From Alteromonadaceae bacterium BrNp21-10 (GTDB taxonomy: Bacteria; Pseudomonadota; Gammaproteobacteria; Enterobacterales; Alteromonadaceae), in contig JAUHQD010000004.1 of NCBI GenBank assembly GCA_030418115.1, forward strand, positions 1 to 64,000: 64,000 nt of DNA. The letters run 5' to 3'. The notes beneath the pieces were generated by a model that was given only the letters and a program-made list of their open reading frames with translations, was not told where the DNA came from and did not search any database. Shown in pieces: positions 13,769 to 24,076 of this stretch; the first letter of the stretch is position 1; each line of letters begins with the position of its first letter. A program made the position numbers and the translations under genes.

Positions 13769-13943
13769 TCAGAAAATTAGGCGGGGATTCTATCAAAATT
13801 AGCGGTTATAAATCATCTGTTTTATGAACGATTTGCTATTAACCTAAAGGGATTGGTCTAGTTGGGAGTGTTAGAGTTGCCAGAAAATAGCGACTTAGTT
13901 ACTTAAAGGGGAAGCCGTAAAATTACTTTTAAATTTAAAAATA

Positions 13944-14129
13944 CTAATTAAACCAATGCCATAACGCCGCACCTAAACATACCATCACAGCTCCCATCCA
14001 ACGTAATTGTTGAGCTGGCTGACTGGCAATTTGTGCGAGATAACGTTGCCATTTTTTAGGAAACAATAAAGGACCAATGCCTTCCAATATCAAAAATAGC
14101 GCAAACGCTAAAATAACTAGGTTGTCCAT
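13944..14129 (-). CDS. DUF2065 family small membrane protein (YjeT-like)
   Basis: A 61-residue protein with two hydrophobic segments (NLVILAFALFLILEGIGPLLF and WMGAVMVCLGAALWHWF) separated by a short basic stretch KKWQRYLAQ. That is the YjeT/DUF2065 layout, including the LEGxGPxLFPKxW motif. The inner-membrane protein has no known function but is strongly conserved between hflC and purA in gammaproteobacteria, as here. I chose the ATG at 14129; an in-frame TTG three codons upstream is possible. Confidence 0.85.
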   Translation of the reverse strand: MDNLVILAFALFLILEGIGPLLFPKKWQRYLAQIASQPAQQLRWMGAVMVCLGAALWHWFN

Positions 14130-14160
14130 TGCGTCCAATCCTATTCGCGCGAGATAAGAA

Positions 14161-14183
14161 AGAGGATGCCAATGGCACCCTCT
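14161..14183 (-). terminator. Weak terminator-like hairpin after hflC
   Basis: AGAGGGTGCC/GGCATCCTCT (one mismatch, three-base loop) followed by TTTCTT on the minus strand, between hflC and the DUF2065 gene. Probably partial termination or an mRNA end-protecting stem. Confidence 0.45.
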
Positions 14184-14194
14184 ACTTACCGAAA

Positions 14195-15076
14195 TTAATG
14201 CTTGCCGTTAATGTCTTTCATATAACGGAAGAAGTCACTACTAGGGTCGAGTACTAATACATCTTGCTTAGTAGAAAAGCTCTTTTTATAGGCATCCATA
14301 CTACGTAAGAAACTATAAAACTCTGGATTCTTATTGTAAGTATTGGCGTAAATTTCAGCGGCGTTAGCATCCCCTTCACCACGAACCTTACGAGCATTAC
14401 GTTCTGCATCCGCCAACATAACCGTTACCGTTTTATCGATATTAGCTTTGATGATCTCAGCCTGCTCTTGACCTTGTGAACGATGCTCTTTGGCCACAGC
14501 ACTACGCTCGGCGCGCATACGTTGAAAGATAGAGTTGCTGATTTCAAGAGGCAAATTAATTTGTTTTACTCGCACATCTACAATTTCAATACCCAAATCG
14601 CCGGCACTTTGCGATGCTTGCATGGCTTTAGCCATTAACTCAGAGCGCTCACCAGATACAATTTCAGTAATAGTTCGCGAACCGAACTCAGTACGTAAAC
14701 CGTTGTTCACTTTTTGCTTTAACAAGGCTTCGGCTTGGTCTTTAAACCCACCTGTTGCCAAATAGTACGTAGCAAAATCCTGAATACGCCACTTCACATA
14801 GGAATCAACGATCAGATCTTTTTTCTCTGCGGTCACAAAGCGATCTGGCGCATCATCTAACGTTTGAATACGCGCATCTAAAGTTTTAATTTTATCAAAA
14901 AACGGTAGCTTGAAATGAATACCCGGCTCGAAAACCACGGTTTCACCACTGTCAGCATCACGTTGTACCTTACCGAATTGGATAACAATACTTTTGTTAC
15001 CTTCTTCCACAACGAAAATGGCACTCAGCCCCAACACTACTAATGCAGCAATAATTACCAAGATGAAATTTTTCAT
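14195..15076 (-). CDS. hflC: HflC, FtsH protease modulator subunit
   Basis: Inner-membrane SPFH/prohibitin-family protein (293 aa). With HflK it forms a large periplasmic cage around FtsH and moderates degradation of membrane proteins and other substrates. It shows one N-terminal transmembrane segment (FILVIIAALVVLGLSAIFVV), then the SPFH domain starting EEGNKSIVIQFGKV, and the long helix with RMRAERSAVAKEHRSQGQEQAE typical of HflC. The end DFFRYMKDINGK matches the family. It starts three bases after hflK, so the two are translationally linked. Confidence 0.96.
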   Translation of the reverse strand: MKNFILVIIAALVVLGLSAIFVVEEGNKSIVIQFGKVQRDADSGETVVFEPGIHFKLPFFDKIKTLDARIQTLDDAPDRFVTAEKKDLIVDSYVKWRIQDFATYYLATGGFKDQAEALLKQKVNNGLRTEFGSRTITEIVSGERSELMAKAMQASQSAGDLGIEIVDVRVKQINLPLEISNSIFQRMRAERSAVAKEHRSQGQEQAEIIKANIDKTVTVMLADAERNARKVRGEGDANAAEIYANTYNKNPEFYSFLRSMDAYKKSFSTKQDVLVLDPSSDFFRYMKDINGKH

Positions 15077-15079
15077 ATT

Positions 15080-16225
15080 CTAGTTTCTCCCTGTTCTGCT
15101 GCGAGCGGCACGTGCGTCTGGCGTAAGCGTTACTTCATTACCGGGATTACTGTTACGTAGCCCTTCTAAAGTATTTTTATTGCTTGACGGCGCCCGTCCT
15201 CCAGACTGCTGTTCGAGGATTTTATCCAAAGGTAAGTACATCATGTTACCTGTACCTTTAGTGTCCACCATGATTTTACTGGTGTTGCTATACACTTCTT
15301 CCATTGTTTCCAGATACAAGCGTTGACGCGTCACTTCTGGTGCAGCTTCATACTGAGGCAACAGTTCGCCAAAACGTGCGATCTCACCTTCGGCTTCTAG
15401 TAACACTCGCTGTTTATAACCATCGGCTTCTTGTTGCATACGGTTAACCTGACCACGTGCTTGTGGTTCGATTGCACGCGCATAAGCTTCAGCTTCACGT
15501 ATTAGTGTTTCTTCATCTTCTTGTGCGGCAATCGCATCATCAAAAGCGGCTTTCACTTCTTCAGGAGGACGAGCATCTTTAAAGTTAACATCCACTATTG
15601 ATACCCCCATTTGATAAGGCTCAATAATACGATCTAATTCTTCCCAAACCTGTTGACGTGCTACTTCACGACCACTGGTCAGAACGTCTGTCATTTTTGA
15701 GTGACCTACCACATAGCGGATAGCACTATCTAATGCATGGCGTAAGCTTTCATCTGGATGAGTCACAGAGAAGGTGTATTTGTAGGGTTCAAATACACGA
15801 TATTGAATTTCCATTTCCACCCGCACGACATTCTCATCTTGGGTCAACATAAAACCCGATGAAGGCATATATCGAATGGTTTTAATATCAACCGGGATCG
15901 CTTTATCGATAAAGGTCGGTTTCCAACGCAAACCAGGATCTTCAAAATGGCTGAATTTACCAAAGGTCAACACCACACCACGTTCAGCTTCACGAATGGT
16001 ATAGAATCCACTGATCGCCCAGATAATAATTAAAATACCGGCAATTAAACCCAAGCCGATATTGCCGAGACTTTTGCCTCCGGAACCATTACCACCGTCG
16101 GATTTTTTGCCACCGAATTTAGAAAAAATATTTTTGAAAATTTCATCTAGATCTGGCGGCCCCTGTTCGCGTGAACCGCGGTTTTTCCAAGGATCTTTGT
16201 TATCACCAGGCTCATTCCAAGCCAT
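15080..16225 (-). CDS. hflK: HflK, FtsH protease modulator subunit
   Basis: Partner of HflC in the HflKC-FtsH complex (381 aa). The N-terminus MAWNEPGDNKDPWKNRG is the conserved cytoplasmic Gly/Pro-rich start of HflK, followed by a transmembrane segment (IGLGLIAGILIIIWAISGFYTI, residues ~55-76). The SPFH domain starts REAERGVVLTFGKF and includes the AYARAIEPQARGQVNRMQQEA helix. The C-terminal tail is disordered (SSNKNTLEGLRNSNPG...). It sits 23 bases behind hflX and directly before hflC. Confidence 0.96.
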   Translation of the reverse strand: MAWNEPGDNKDPWKNRGSREQGPPDLDEIFKNIFSKFGGKKSDGGNGSGGKSLGNIGLGLIAGILIIIWAISGFYTIREAERGVVLTFGKFSHFEDPGLRWKPTFIDKAIPVDIKTIRYMPSSGFMLTQDENVVRVEMEIQYRVFEPYKYTFSVTHPDESLRHALDSAIRYVVGHSKMTDVLTSGREVARQQVWEELDRIIEPYQMGVSIVDVNFKDARPPEEVKAAFDDAIAAQEDEETLIREAEAYARAIEPQARGQVNRMQQEADGYKQRVLLEAEGEIARFGELLPQYEAAPEVTRQRLYLETMEEVYSNTSKIMVDTKGTGNMMYLPLDKILEQQSGGRAPSSNKNTLEGLRNSNPGNEVTLTPDARAARSRTGRN

Positions 16226-16248
16226 AATATTCTCCGTTTTACTTAATG

Positions 16249-17541
16249 TTAATGTGGGTTAGTAACATAACGCTCAATTTCACCGTCATGTCTTTTTAAT
16301 AATCGTTGCCAGTCACTACTGGGCATTTTAATCTCAACCAGCCAATCACCATCATCGGCGTAGTTTTCTGTGCTAATGCAGTTCAATTCGAACAGTGCTG
16401 CGCGCAGTTTTCCTTCTTTCGGCGGAATGCGCAACTCATATTGCACCATAGTTTGTGCTAAGCGTTCCGACAGCGCTTCGTAAAGTAAATCTAATCCCAA
16501 ACCTTGTTGTGCTGAAATCCATACACGATAAGGTCTACCCAGATCATCACGGTCTATTTTCGGTACCACACCTTGCATCCGATCAATTTTGTTACAGACC
16601 ATTAGCTGTGGTATTTCATCGGCTTCAATTTCCGCCAATACGTCATCAACCTGTTTAATGTTTTCCTGATTTTGCTCATCGGCAAAGTCAACCACATGCA
16701 ACAAGATGTCAGCTTCTCGGGTTTCCTGCAATGTGGCTTTAAACGCCGCTACTAGATCATGAGGGAGATGACGGATAAAACCAACCGTATCCGCCAAAAT
16801 AGCCGTGCCCACATCCTCAAGTTCAATTTTACGTAACGTCGGATCCAAAGTCGCAAACAACTGATCTGCCGCATACACATCCGCATTAGTTAAATGATTA
16901 AACAGGGTAGATTTACCGGCATTGGTATAACCAACTAATGACAGTGTAGGGATCTCTGCGCGCATTCTAGCTCGGCGACCTTGATCACGCTGCTTTTGTA
17001 CTTTACCTAAACGGCTCAAAATACTTTTAATACGCGCTCGCAACAAACGTCTGTCGGTTTCTAACTGGGTTTCACCAGGCCCGCGTAAACCAATACCGCC
17101 TTTTTGGCGCTCTAAGTGAGTCCAGCCACGTATCAAGCGGGTAGACATATGCCGAAGTTGAGCTAACTCAACCTGCAATTTACCTTCATGGGTACGGGCA
17201 CGCTGAGCAAAAATATCTAAGATAAGGCCAGTACGATCGATCACCTTACACTTACAAAGCGCTTCAAGGTTGCGTTCTTGGGAAGGGGAAAGCGCATGAT
17301 TAAAAATAACCACCTGAGCTTCACTTGCACGTACCGCGTTGGCAATTTCTTCTGCTTTACCACTACCTACAAAATACCGAGGGTGAGGTGTTTGGCGAGA
17401 GCCGGTGATGACATCGACCGCGTTAACGCCCGCTGATGAAACCAACATTTGCAGTTCGTGCAGATCTTCTCTGCTACTTTCATCTGAAAAATTAATATGA
17501 ACTAATACAGCCTGTTCACCTGATTCATAACGGTCAAACAA
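16249..17541 (-). CDS. hflX: HflX, ribosome-splitting GTPase
   Basis: TRAFAC-class GTPase (430 aa) that binds the 50S E-site region and splits stalled or hibernating 70S ribosomes under stress. The N-terminal HflX domain includes FVGSGKAEEIA and GETQLETDRRLLRARI. The G domain shows G1 GYTNAGKSTLF (about residue 205), G3 DTVGFIRHLP and G4 NKID. The C-terminal extension contains the YELRIPPKEGKLRAALFE strand typical of gammaproteobacterial HflX. It lies in the hfq-hflX-hflK-hflC order, 144 bases behind hfq. Confidence 0.96.
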   Translation of the reverse strand: MFDRYESGEQAVLVHINFSDESSREDLHELQMLVSSAGVNAVDVITGSRQTPHPRYFVGSGKAEEIANAVRASEAQVVIFNHALSPSQERNLEALCKCKVIDRTGLILDIFAQRARTHEGKLQVELAQLRHMSTRLIRGWTHLERQKGGIGLRGPGETQLETDRRLLRARIKSILSRLGKVQKQRDQGRRARMRAEIPTLSLVGYTNAGKSTLFNHLTNADVYAADQLFATLDPTLRKIELEDVGTAILADTVGFIRHLPHDLVAAFKATLQETREADILLHVVDFADEQNQENIKQVDDVLAEIEADEIPQLMVCNKIDRMQGVVPKIDRDDLGRPYRVWISAQQGLGLDLLYEALSERLAQTMVQYELRIPPKEGKLRAALFELNCISTENYADDGDWLVEIKMPSSDWQRLLKRHDGEIERYVTNPH

Positions 17542-17685
17542 GCAAATCTCCTAATGAACTTAAAGGCATAAATTTAACGTTAATAAAAATCCTGTTGAAA
17601 TAACCGTACAACGCCTGCTATTAACAAGCGCTCACAGCATTTGAGAATGTAGAGAATAAACGTTAAATCAATAATGACTTAACCT

Positions 17686-17949
<264 letters not shown>

Positions 17950-17998
17950 TTATATCTTTTATTATAATGAGTTACCGTACGGGTAAATTATACAACAA

Positions 17999-18916
17999 TT
18001 AGCTATTTTGTATATGTTCTGCATTATTTTCTGCAAAAGTATCAAGCCATTGCACGTTTTGCCAGCCCCTTAGCCACGTAAGTTGCCGCTTTGCTAATTG
18101 ACGAGTAGCGGCAATTCCGCGAAAGATCATGTCGTCCTTGGTGATCTGACCATCTAAATATTGCCACATTTGGCGATAGCCAACACAACGAATAGACGGT
18201 AAATCAAGATGTAGATTAGCGCGTTTACGCAATTCTGCCACTTCTTGTTCAAAACCTTGTTGTAACATTTGCTCAAATCGTTGTGCAATTCTGTCATGTA
18301 AAACGCTCCGGTCTTGGGGAGCTATAGCAAATTGTTGTAAGTTATAGGGTATCGGCGGTAATTTGTTTTCACTTAGCTCAGTTAATGATTTTCCACTCAT
18401 TCGATACACTTCAAGGGCTCGTGTAAGCCGCTGAGGATCATTAGGATGAATGCGTTTAGCAGAAATCGGATCCACATCGGTGAGCTGCTCATGCAAATGT
18501 TGCCAACCATACTGCTCTGCTTCAGCGGCTAGCTCAGCACGTATTGTAGAGTCAGCCTCAGGTAGCGGTGATAATCCCTCTATCAAGGCTTTAAAGTACA
18601 TCATAGTGCCACCCACTAATAGCGGTATATTGCCCCGTTGCTGAATGTCTTGCATTTCCCGTAGGGCATCTGTACGAAACTCCGCCACTGAATATATTTC
18701 CGCAGGATCTTTAATATCAATAAGTCGATGGGGTGCCTGTGTCAGCTCTTCCACGGTCGGCTTGGCGGTACCAATGTCCATCCCTTTATAAATCAACGCT
18801 GAGTCGACACTAATAATTTCACAGGGCATACGCTGGCATAGCTCAATGGCTAATGCGGTTTTACCGGACGCTGTTGGCCCCATCAACGAAATGGCGAGGG
18901 GGAGATCGTTATCCAT
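17999..18916 (-). CDS. miaA: tRNA dimethylallyltransferase
   Basis: Transfers a dimethylallyl group from DMAPP to N6 of A37 in tRNAs that read UNN codons (305 aa). The P-loop [14 protein letters not shown] is at residues ~13-26, with the family motifs [18 protein letters not shown], [12 protein letters not shown], [15 protein letters not shown] and [20 protein letters not shown]. The length is slightly below the E. coli enzyme (316). The start overlaps the end of mutL by eight bases, so the two are translationally coupled. Confidence 0.97.
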   Translation of the reverse strand: MDNDLPLAISLMGPTASGKTALAIELCQRMPCEIISVDSALIYKGMDIGTAKPTVEELTQAPHRLIDIKDPAEIYSVAEFRTDALREMQDIQQRGNIPLLVGGTMMYFKALIEGLSPLPEADSTIRAELAAEAEQYGWQHLHEQLTDVDPISAKRIHPNDPQRLTRALEVYRMSGKSLTELSENKLPPIPYNLQQFAIAPQDRSVLHDRIAQRFEQMLQQGFEQEVAELRKRANLHLDLPSIRCVGYRQMWQYLDGQITKDDMIFRGIAATRQLAKRQLTWLRGWQNVQWLDTFAENNAEHIQNS

Positions 18917-20648
18917 TGTGATTCATCCACTGCTGCACCGACACCGACTTGGCCTGCTGCTTAATACAATCTGGCCATTGTTCTGCGTAAAATTGCCGTG
19001 CCCACTGCCATTGTTGTGTTGCTTGCTGCTGACTAAAATTAACGGCCTTGGCGCGAATCGCAGCAAACAATGCAATCACCAACGCTTCTGCATCTGTAAA
19101 TTCTACGTCTAGTAATGACGGTAAAATATGAGCCCAATCAATACTGCGTAAAATGGCTGGTACTTGCCTGAGCATTAACCGCTGTTTTACACAAACATAA
19201 TGGATACCTAAGCTAGCAAATAGTTCCTGATGCTGCTCAGCCCTTTGTACTTTCTCAGCCACTTCAATAGACATCGGCATTAGCAAAGGCTGCGAGACCA
19301 ATTGTTGATTGCTTATTTCACTGGCCAGTTGCTGCTGTAATAACCAACAAATATCCAGCACAGAGGTGCCTTCCAGCGCTATCACAAAATAACGCCCTTC
19401 AGTAAACAGCCAAGGAATGCTGGCCTGCCCATTATCGGATACTGTTGACGTCATTAATTGTTGATAACCAAGCGCGGCTCCGCGACTAACCGCTGTACGT
19501 GAATAACCACCAGAAGATGGCCTTTGAGTATTGGTTGGCGCGGTGCCATAGGCATTGGGTGTATTTTGATAATCAGGTTGTAACTGCTTGATATACTGAT
19601 GCTGCGGCTCACTGGGTGTATAACCGCCGCTAACGCTTGCTGTTTCATGAGCATTCACCGGAGCCTGTTTAAACACATCAACAATCGCCCGGTAAATAAA
19701 ATCATGGATCAATCGCGACTGATGAAAACGCACCTCATGCTTTGCAGGGTGCACGTTAATATCAACCTGCTCCACCGGTAAGTCCAAATACAGCACAAAA
19801 TCTGGGGGGACATCGCTGCCACTCACCTCATGGCTAGCCTGTTTAATGGCATGATTTAATAACTTGTCACGCATCATACGGCCATTCACATAAAAATACT
19901 GGTGGTTAAGCTGTGAGAAAGACGGGTCGATCCAGCCGTGTAATTTGAAATGTTGATATTCGCTAGACAGTTGTAAAATATTTTCAGCGAATTGCTTATC
20001 GCACACTGCAGCAATACGTTTAGGCTGATCCTCGAGTTGAGTAATGGGGTTGTAGCGCCGTAACAACTTACCGTTATGTTTAAGCATAAAGTGCACATCA
20101 AAGCGGCTTAAAGCAATGCGCTTGACGATATCGTCGATATGACTAAATTCAGTTTTTTCTGCACGTAAAAATTTTCGCCGGGCGGGGGTATTAAAAAATA
20201 AATCCTGCACATCAATACTAGTGCCCACAGGATGGGCGGCCGGGATGATGTCTACCGCCATTTCGTTACCTTGGGTTTGTGCCTGCCAAGCGCTGTCTTG
20301 TTCGACGGTTTTCGAGGTTAAGGTTAGACGTGATACCGAACTAATACTGGCGAGCGCTTCACCACGGAAACCCAGACTGGCAATATGCTCTAAATCATCC
20401 AAACAACTGATTTTACTGGTGGCATGCCGGCACAACGCTAATGCCAATTGGTCTTTGGCGATACCGCTGCCATTATCACGCACACAGAGGCGCTTATGAC
20501 CGCCGCGCTCGATATCAATTTCAATTTTTGTGGCGCCAGCATCAAGACTATTCTCGATCAACTCTTTGACCACCGAAGCGGGGCGTTCTACTACTTCGCC
20601 TGCGGCTATTTGGTTGGCCAGCATGGCTGGTAATACTTGTATGGACAT
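18909..20648 (-). CDS. mutL: DNA mismatch repair protein MutL
   Basis: GHKL ATPase (579 aa) that links MutS mismatch recognition to strand incision. The N-terminal ATPase domain is intact: [22 protein letters not shown] and [15 protein letters not shown]. The transducer domain contains [13 protein letters not shown] and [16 protein letters not shown]. After a Gln/Ser/Tyr-rich linker (residues ~345-400) comes the C-terminal dimerisation domain. No DQHAxxExxxxE endonuclease motif is visible, so this is the MutH-dependent (E. coli-like) form of MutL rather than the nicking form. It lies between amiB and miaA. Confidence 0.96.
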   Translation of the reverse strand: MSIQVLPAMLANQIAAGEVVERPASVVKELIENSLDAGATKIEIDIERGGHKRLCVRDNGSGIAKDQLALALCRHATSKISCLDDLEHIASLGFRGEALASISSVSRLTLTSKTVEQDSAWQAQTQGNEMAVDIIPAAHPVGTSIDVQDLFFNTPARRKFLRAEKTEFSHIDDIVKRIALSRFDVHFMLKHNGKLLRRYNPITQLEDQPKRIAAVCDKQFAENILQLSSEYQHFKLHGWIDPSFSQLNHQYFYVNGRMMRDKLLNHAIKQASHEVSGSDVPPDFVLYLDLPVEQVDINVHPAKHEVRFHQSRLIHDFIYRAIVDVFKQAPVNAHETASVSGGYTPSEPQHQYIKQLQPDYQNTPNAYGTAPTNTQRPSSGGYSRTAVSRGAALGYQQLMTSTVSDNGQASIPWLFTEGRYFVIALEGTSVLDICWLLQQQLASEISNQQLVSQPLLMPMSIEVAEKVQRAEQHQELFASLGIHYVCVKQRLMLRQVPAILRSIDWAHILPSLLDVEFTDAEALVIALFAAIRAKAVNFSQQQATQQWQWARQFYAEQWPDCIKQQAKSVSVQQWMNHNG

Positions 20649-20747
20649 AAAGCGCGTATTGACCTTTAAAAAATGAATGTGGTATCAGCCGATCTGTTTA
20701 ACAAGTTCAGGTCTTTAAACTCGATTTAAGCGAGTCGCTTACTGCCC

Positions 20748-22094
20748 TCAACTGCGGGGTATGGTTAAAACCTGGCCGATTCTGACAACATCGGTATTAA
20801 GATTATTCGCCACTTTAATGTTTTTCACCGACACATTGTAGCGTTGAGCTAATAACGACAACGATTCACCGCTGCGTACACGGTGAGTTCGACTGTTTTG
20901 CTTTAATTTTGCCAGCAGCGTGCCGTGGGGTGGATTATGTTTAAAATGATCACTTATGGCCTTATGCAACGCCTTGGCGAGTTTTTGACGATGTGCAGAC
21001 CAATTTAAATTTTTCTCTTCTTTAGGATTAGAAATAAAGCCGGTTTCAACCAATATGGATGGAATATCTGGAGACGTTAATACCGCTAAGCTCGCCGCTT
21101 GTGGACGTTTTTTATGTAATTTAGTAACTTTTCTGAGCTCTTGGATCACGCCTTCACTGACCTCATAGCTGGTAGTCATTGAACTATCGCGAGTCAAACC
21201 AATAATGGTCTGTGGTAAGCCGACTTCATCGCTGCGAGAACTTTGGATGATCTCGGCAGCACCACCTAATAATTCCGAATGTTTTTCGCTTTTTTCCAGC
21301 CAGCGGCCTAATTCCGTATCGGCACGGCGCATGGACAACACCCATACCGACGCGCCGCTAGGCTGTGGCGTGGTAAACGCATCAGCGTGAATGGATACAA
21401 ATAGGTTGGCTCGATGTTGGCGGGCAATATCGGTACGCTTACCGTAACCCACATAATAATCGCCATCTCGCACCATAATCGCTTTCATACCGGGTTCGTT
21501 ATCGATAAGTTCCGCCAGGGCTTTGCCGATGGCTAAAGTGACATTTTTTTCATAACTACCGGCATAGCCGATAGAACCGGGATCTTCTCCGCCATGACCG
21601 GCGTCAATGGCAATAATCACTGGTAATTCCGATTGCTCATCGTCCTGATAGCGCACCACCGACTTAGGGCTTGATTTACTCGCGACCCCAGTGTCTTTAT
21701 CACCTAAATCAATAACTAACCTATTACCATAAGGCGCGGTAGGCCTGAGGGAAAAAATATTCGGTTTAATATTTTTGTTGAGTTCCAATACCAGTCGAAT
21801 CGATTGTTTATTTTTTGCGGTGCTATAGCGGATTTTTTTTAATAAATCGCTATCATTTTGAACCCCATCAAAATTAAATTTACCTGTAGTGTCGGCAATA
21901 TCAATTACCAAACGTTCTGGATTTTTAAGGGGGAAATAGGAGTACTGCGGTACGTCATCCAAATCGAGCACAATACGGGTATTGTCTGGTGACGGCCAAA
22001 TTCTGACACTGTTGATCTTATTGTCTGCTGCCCACGTCATTGACGTGGTAAACAGCATTCCGATCAAGGCAAAGATTGGTATTTTCAAATTCAT
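20748..22094 (-). CDS. amiB: N-acetylmuramoyl-L-alanine amidase with AMIN and LysM domains
   Basis: Periplasmic zinc amidase (448 aa) that removes stem peptides from peptidoglycan during daughter-cell separation. From the chosen ATG the protein starts with a signal peptide (MNLKIPIFALIGMLFTTSMTWAA). It is followed by an AMIN domain (SVRIWPSPDNTRIVLDL...), an Amidase_3 domain (IIAIDAGHGGEDPGSIG with the first zinc His; FVSIHADAF; VETGFISNPKEEKNL with catalytic Glu), and a C-terminal LysM domain (HRVRSGESLSLLAQRYNVS...). The single C-terminal LysM resembles alteromonad and vibrio AmiB. A longer frame to 22139 would overlap tsaE and bury the signal peptide, so I prefer 22094. Confidence 0.95.
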   Translation of the reverse strand: MNLKIPIFALIGMLFTTSMTWAADNKINSVRIWPSPDNTRIVLDLDDVPQYSYFPLKNPERLVIDIADTTGKFNFDGVQNDSDLLKKIRYSTAKNKQSIRLVLELNKNIKPNIFSLRPTAPYGNRLVIDLGDKDTGVASKSSPKSVVRYQDDEQSELPVIIAIDAGHGGEDPGSIGYAGSYEKNVTLAIGKALAELIDNEPGMKAIMVRDGDYYVGYGKRTDIARQHRANLFVSIHADAFTTPQPSGASVWVLSMRRADTELGRWLEKSEKHSELLGGAAEIIQSSRSDEVGLPQTIIGLTRDSSMTTSYEVSEGVIQELRKVTKLHKKRPQAASLAVLTSPDIPSILVETGFISNPKEEKNLNWSAHRQKLAKALHKAISDHFKHNPPHGTLLAKLKQNSRTHRVRSGESLSLLAQRYNVSVKNIKVANNLNTDVVRIGQVLTIPRS

Positions 22095-22108
22095 CACAGC
22101 GACATCAA

Positions 22109-22573
22109 TTATTGTTTTAGTTTGGAAATGATCTGGCAACCATGAGCTGACTCAGCTTGAATTTCAACATTACGACTTTGGCCGACAAAAGTAAAATAAA
22201 GGGTTAAATCGGCTGGTACCAGCATACCATGACCTTTGTCTGGCCATTCGATTAAACAAATACAATCATCGGCAAAATAATCACGAATACCTACATATTC
22301 CAATTCTTCCGGATCACTCAACCGATAAAGGTCAAAATGGAATATGCGCCAGCGCTCTAATTCATAGGGCTCAACCAAAGTATAGGTTGGGCTTTTAACT
22401 CGACCAACATGCCCCAACGCTTGAATAAAACCGCGACTAAAGCAGGTTTTACCGGCACCTAAATCACCCTGCAAATAAATAATAGTCGCAGAGGTGCATA
22501 ACCCTGCCAGCTGAGCCGCAAAGTCTAACGTAGCTTGTTCATTTATTAGGTGTTGTTGGTAGGTCATGTTCAT
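22109..22573 (-). CDS. tsaE: tRNA threonylcarbamoyladenosine biosynthesis ATPase TsaE
   Basis: P-loop protein (154 aa) that acts with TsaB and TsaD to make t6A at position 37 of ANN-decoding tRNAs. It shows the Walker A motif GDLGAGKTCFSRGF (about residues 36-49), the switch region VKSPTYTLVEPYE and the FHFDLYRLSDPEELEYVGIRDYF block, which together define the family. A start two codons later (MTYQQHL) is possible. It overlaps the 3' end of nnrD by 35 bases and lies 14 bases before amiB, so the genes are in one operon. Confidence 0.95.
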   Translation of the reverse strand: MNMTYQQHLINEQATLDFAAQLAGLCTSATIIYLQGDLGAGKTCFSRGFIQALGHVGRVKSPTYTLVEPYELERWRIFHFDLYRLSDPEELEYVGIRDYFADDCICLIEWPDKGHGMLVPADLTLYFTFVGQSRNVEIQAESAHGCQIISKLKQ

Positions 22574-24056
22574 TTATCAATTTTCTTATACAAGGCATCA
22601 TATCACTGGCTAACAGCCCGCGTTGACCATAATTGTTAGCACATAAGTCACCGGCAGCAGCATGTAAGGCAACGCCATACACAGCACTATGTTCCGCCGA
22701 AAGTCCCTGCGCCATTAATCCCCCTATGATACCTGACAACACATCCCCCATGCCAGCCGTCGCCATACCCGAATTACCATCACAGCACACCGCGCTGTGC
22801 TGTTGTGCACCGGCAATCACCGTACCGGCCCCTTTTAACAGACTAATACAATTAAATTGTTGCTGTAATTGCTGGGTACTTTGTAAACGCTGCTGTTCAA
22901 TCTCCGGCACTGACGTATTCAACAATCGCGATGCCTCACCCGGATGAGGCGTAATAACCACATTCTTATTCAACTGTTGTGACTTTTTACTGAGTATATT
23001 TAAGGCATCGGCATCCACCACCATCGGTATGCCATGCTGCTGTTGATAAGCCAACACAGGCTCAACCAATGCTATTGCCCAAGGATTCTGGGCTAATCCC
23101 GGGCCAATAACAATGGTCGTTGCCCAGCGTAAATGCTCATCAAGACTTTCTGGGTCGGCGAGCATGATTTCCGGTCGACCTATACTCACGCTCGCTTGTG
23201 ACTGCGGATGACACAATACCTTGACCAAACCTGCACCGGTGCGCAAAGCCGCTTCAGCACATAAACGAATCGCACCCGGCATGCCTTGATAACCGCCAAT
23301 ACACAGCAAACGACCAAAGTTCCCCTTGTTGGCATGAGCTGGCCGTGATGCCAACGGCTTTAAATTGCTGAAATGATAAGCAAGGGTGGTCGAATCACAC
23401 AAATGACTAAACGCCGGTTGCACGCCTAAATCATTGAAAATCACCTGACCGGCATAATGTTTACCTATTCCGCTGACTACACCAAATTTCAAACCAATAA
23501 AGGTCACTGTGCTACGGGCATTAATGGCTATGCCACAGGGCTTACCGCTATCGGCATCTAGCCCCGATGGCACGTCGACACTGATTACAGGCAATTGACT
23601 AGCATTAATTTGTGCAATAACATCATGCTGTTCAGCCCGTACCACACCGCACACGCCTGTACCTAATAACGCATCAACAACTACATCGATGCCCGCTAAA
23701 TCTAAATCAACCAACGCTATTTCTGATTGGCCACAGGCAAGCCATTTTTGTCGGGCCAATTTTGCATCGGCGCTAGCTTTGTTGTCATCAAACTGGCCTA
23801 CAACAGCAACCTTTAGCCCTGCTTCATGAGCCAACCGCGCTACCACATAACCGTCGCCACCATTATTACCACCACCGCAAACAACCAAAATAGATTGTGC
23901 CATTGGCCATTGCTGACGCAGTGCTACAAACACCGCGTTACCGGCACGCTCCATTAGATCGTACAAACTACAACCACTTGCCTTTGCGGCCGCACCTTCA
24001 AACTCACGTATCTGCTGCGAGTGATAAATATTCTGTGCTAACCTTGCGCCATACAT
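22539..24056 (-). CDS. nnrD: Bifunctional NAD(P)H-hydrate epimerase / ADP-dependent NAD(P)H-hydrate dehydratase
   Basis: Metabolite-repair enzyme (505 aa) that epimerises and dehydrates hydrated NAD(P)H back to the active cofactor. The N-terminal YjeF_N (epimerase) domain shows GGGNNGGDGYVVARLAHEAG and DALLGTG. The C-terminal ribokinase-like carbohydrate-kinase domain shows NKGNFGRLLCIGG, PGAIRLCAEAALRTGAGLVKV, VITPHPGEASRLL and NSGMATAGMGDVLSGIIGGL. I chose the ATG at 24056; a TTG at 24077 adds seven residues and would overlap the divergent queG start. It is divergent from queG with almost no gap, so the promoters of each lie inside the other gene. Confidence 0.94.
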   Translation of the reverse strand: MYGARLAQNIYHSQQIREFEGAAAKASGCSLYDLMERAGNAVFVALRQQWPMAQSILVVCGGGNNGGDGYVVARLAHEAGLKVAVVGQFDDNKASADAKLARQKWLACGQSEIALVDLDLAGIDVVVDALLGTGVCGVVRAEQHDVIAQINASQLPVISVDVPSGLDADSGKPCGIAINARSTVTFIGLKFGVVSGIGKHYAGQVIFNDLGVQPAFSHLCDSTTLAYHFSNLKPLASRPAHANKGNFGRLLCIGGYQGMPGAIRLCAEAALRTGAGLVKVLCHPQSQASVSIGRPEIMLADPESLDEHLRWATTIVIGPGLAQNPWAIALVEPVLAYQQQHGIPMVVDADALNILSKKSQQLNKNVVITPHPGEASRLLNTSVPEIEQQRLQSTQQLQQQFNCISLLKGAGTVIAGAQQHSAVCCDGNSGMATAGMGDVLSGIIGGLMAQGLSAEHSAVYGVALHAAAGDLCANNYGQRGLLASDMMPCIRKLINEHDLPTTPNK

Positions 24057-24076
24057 ATAACCATTAAAGGCGTTCA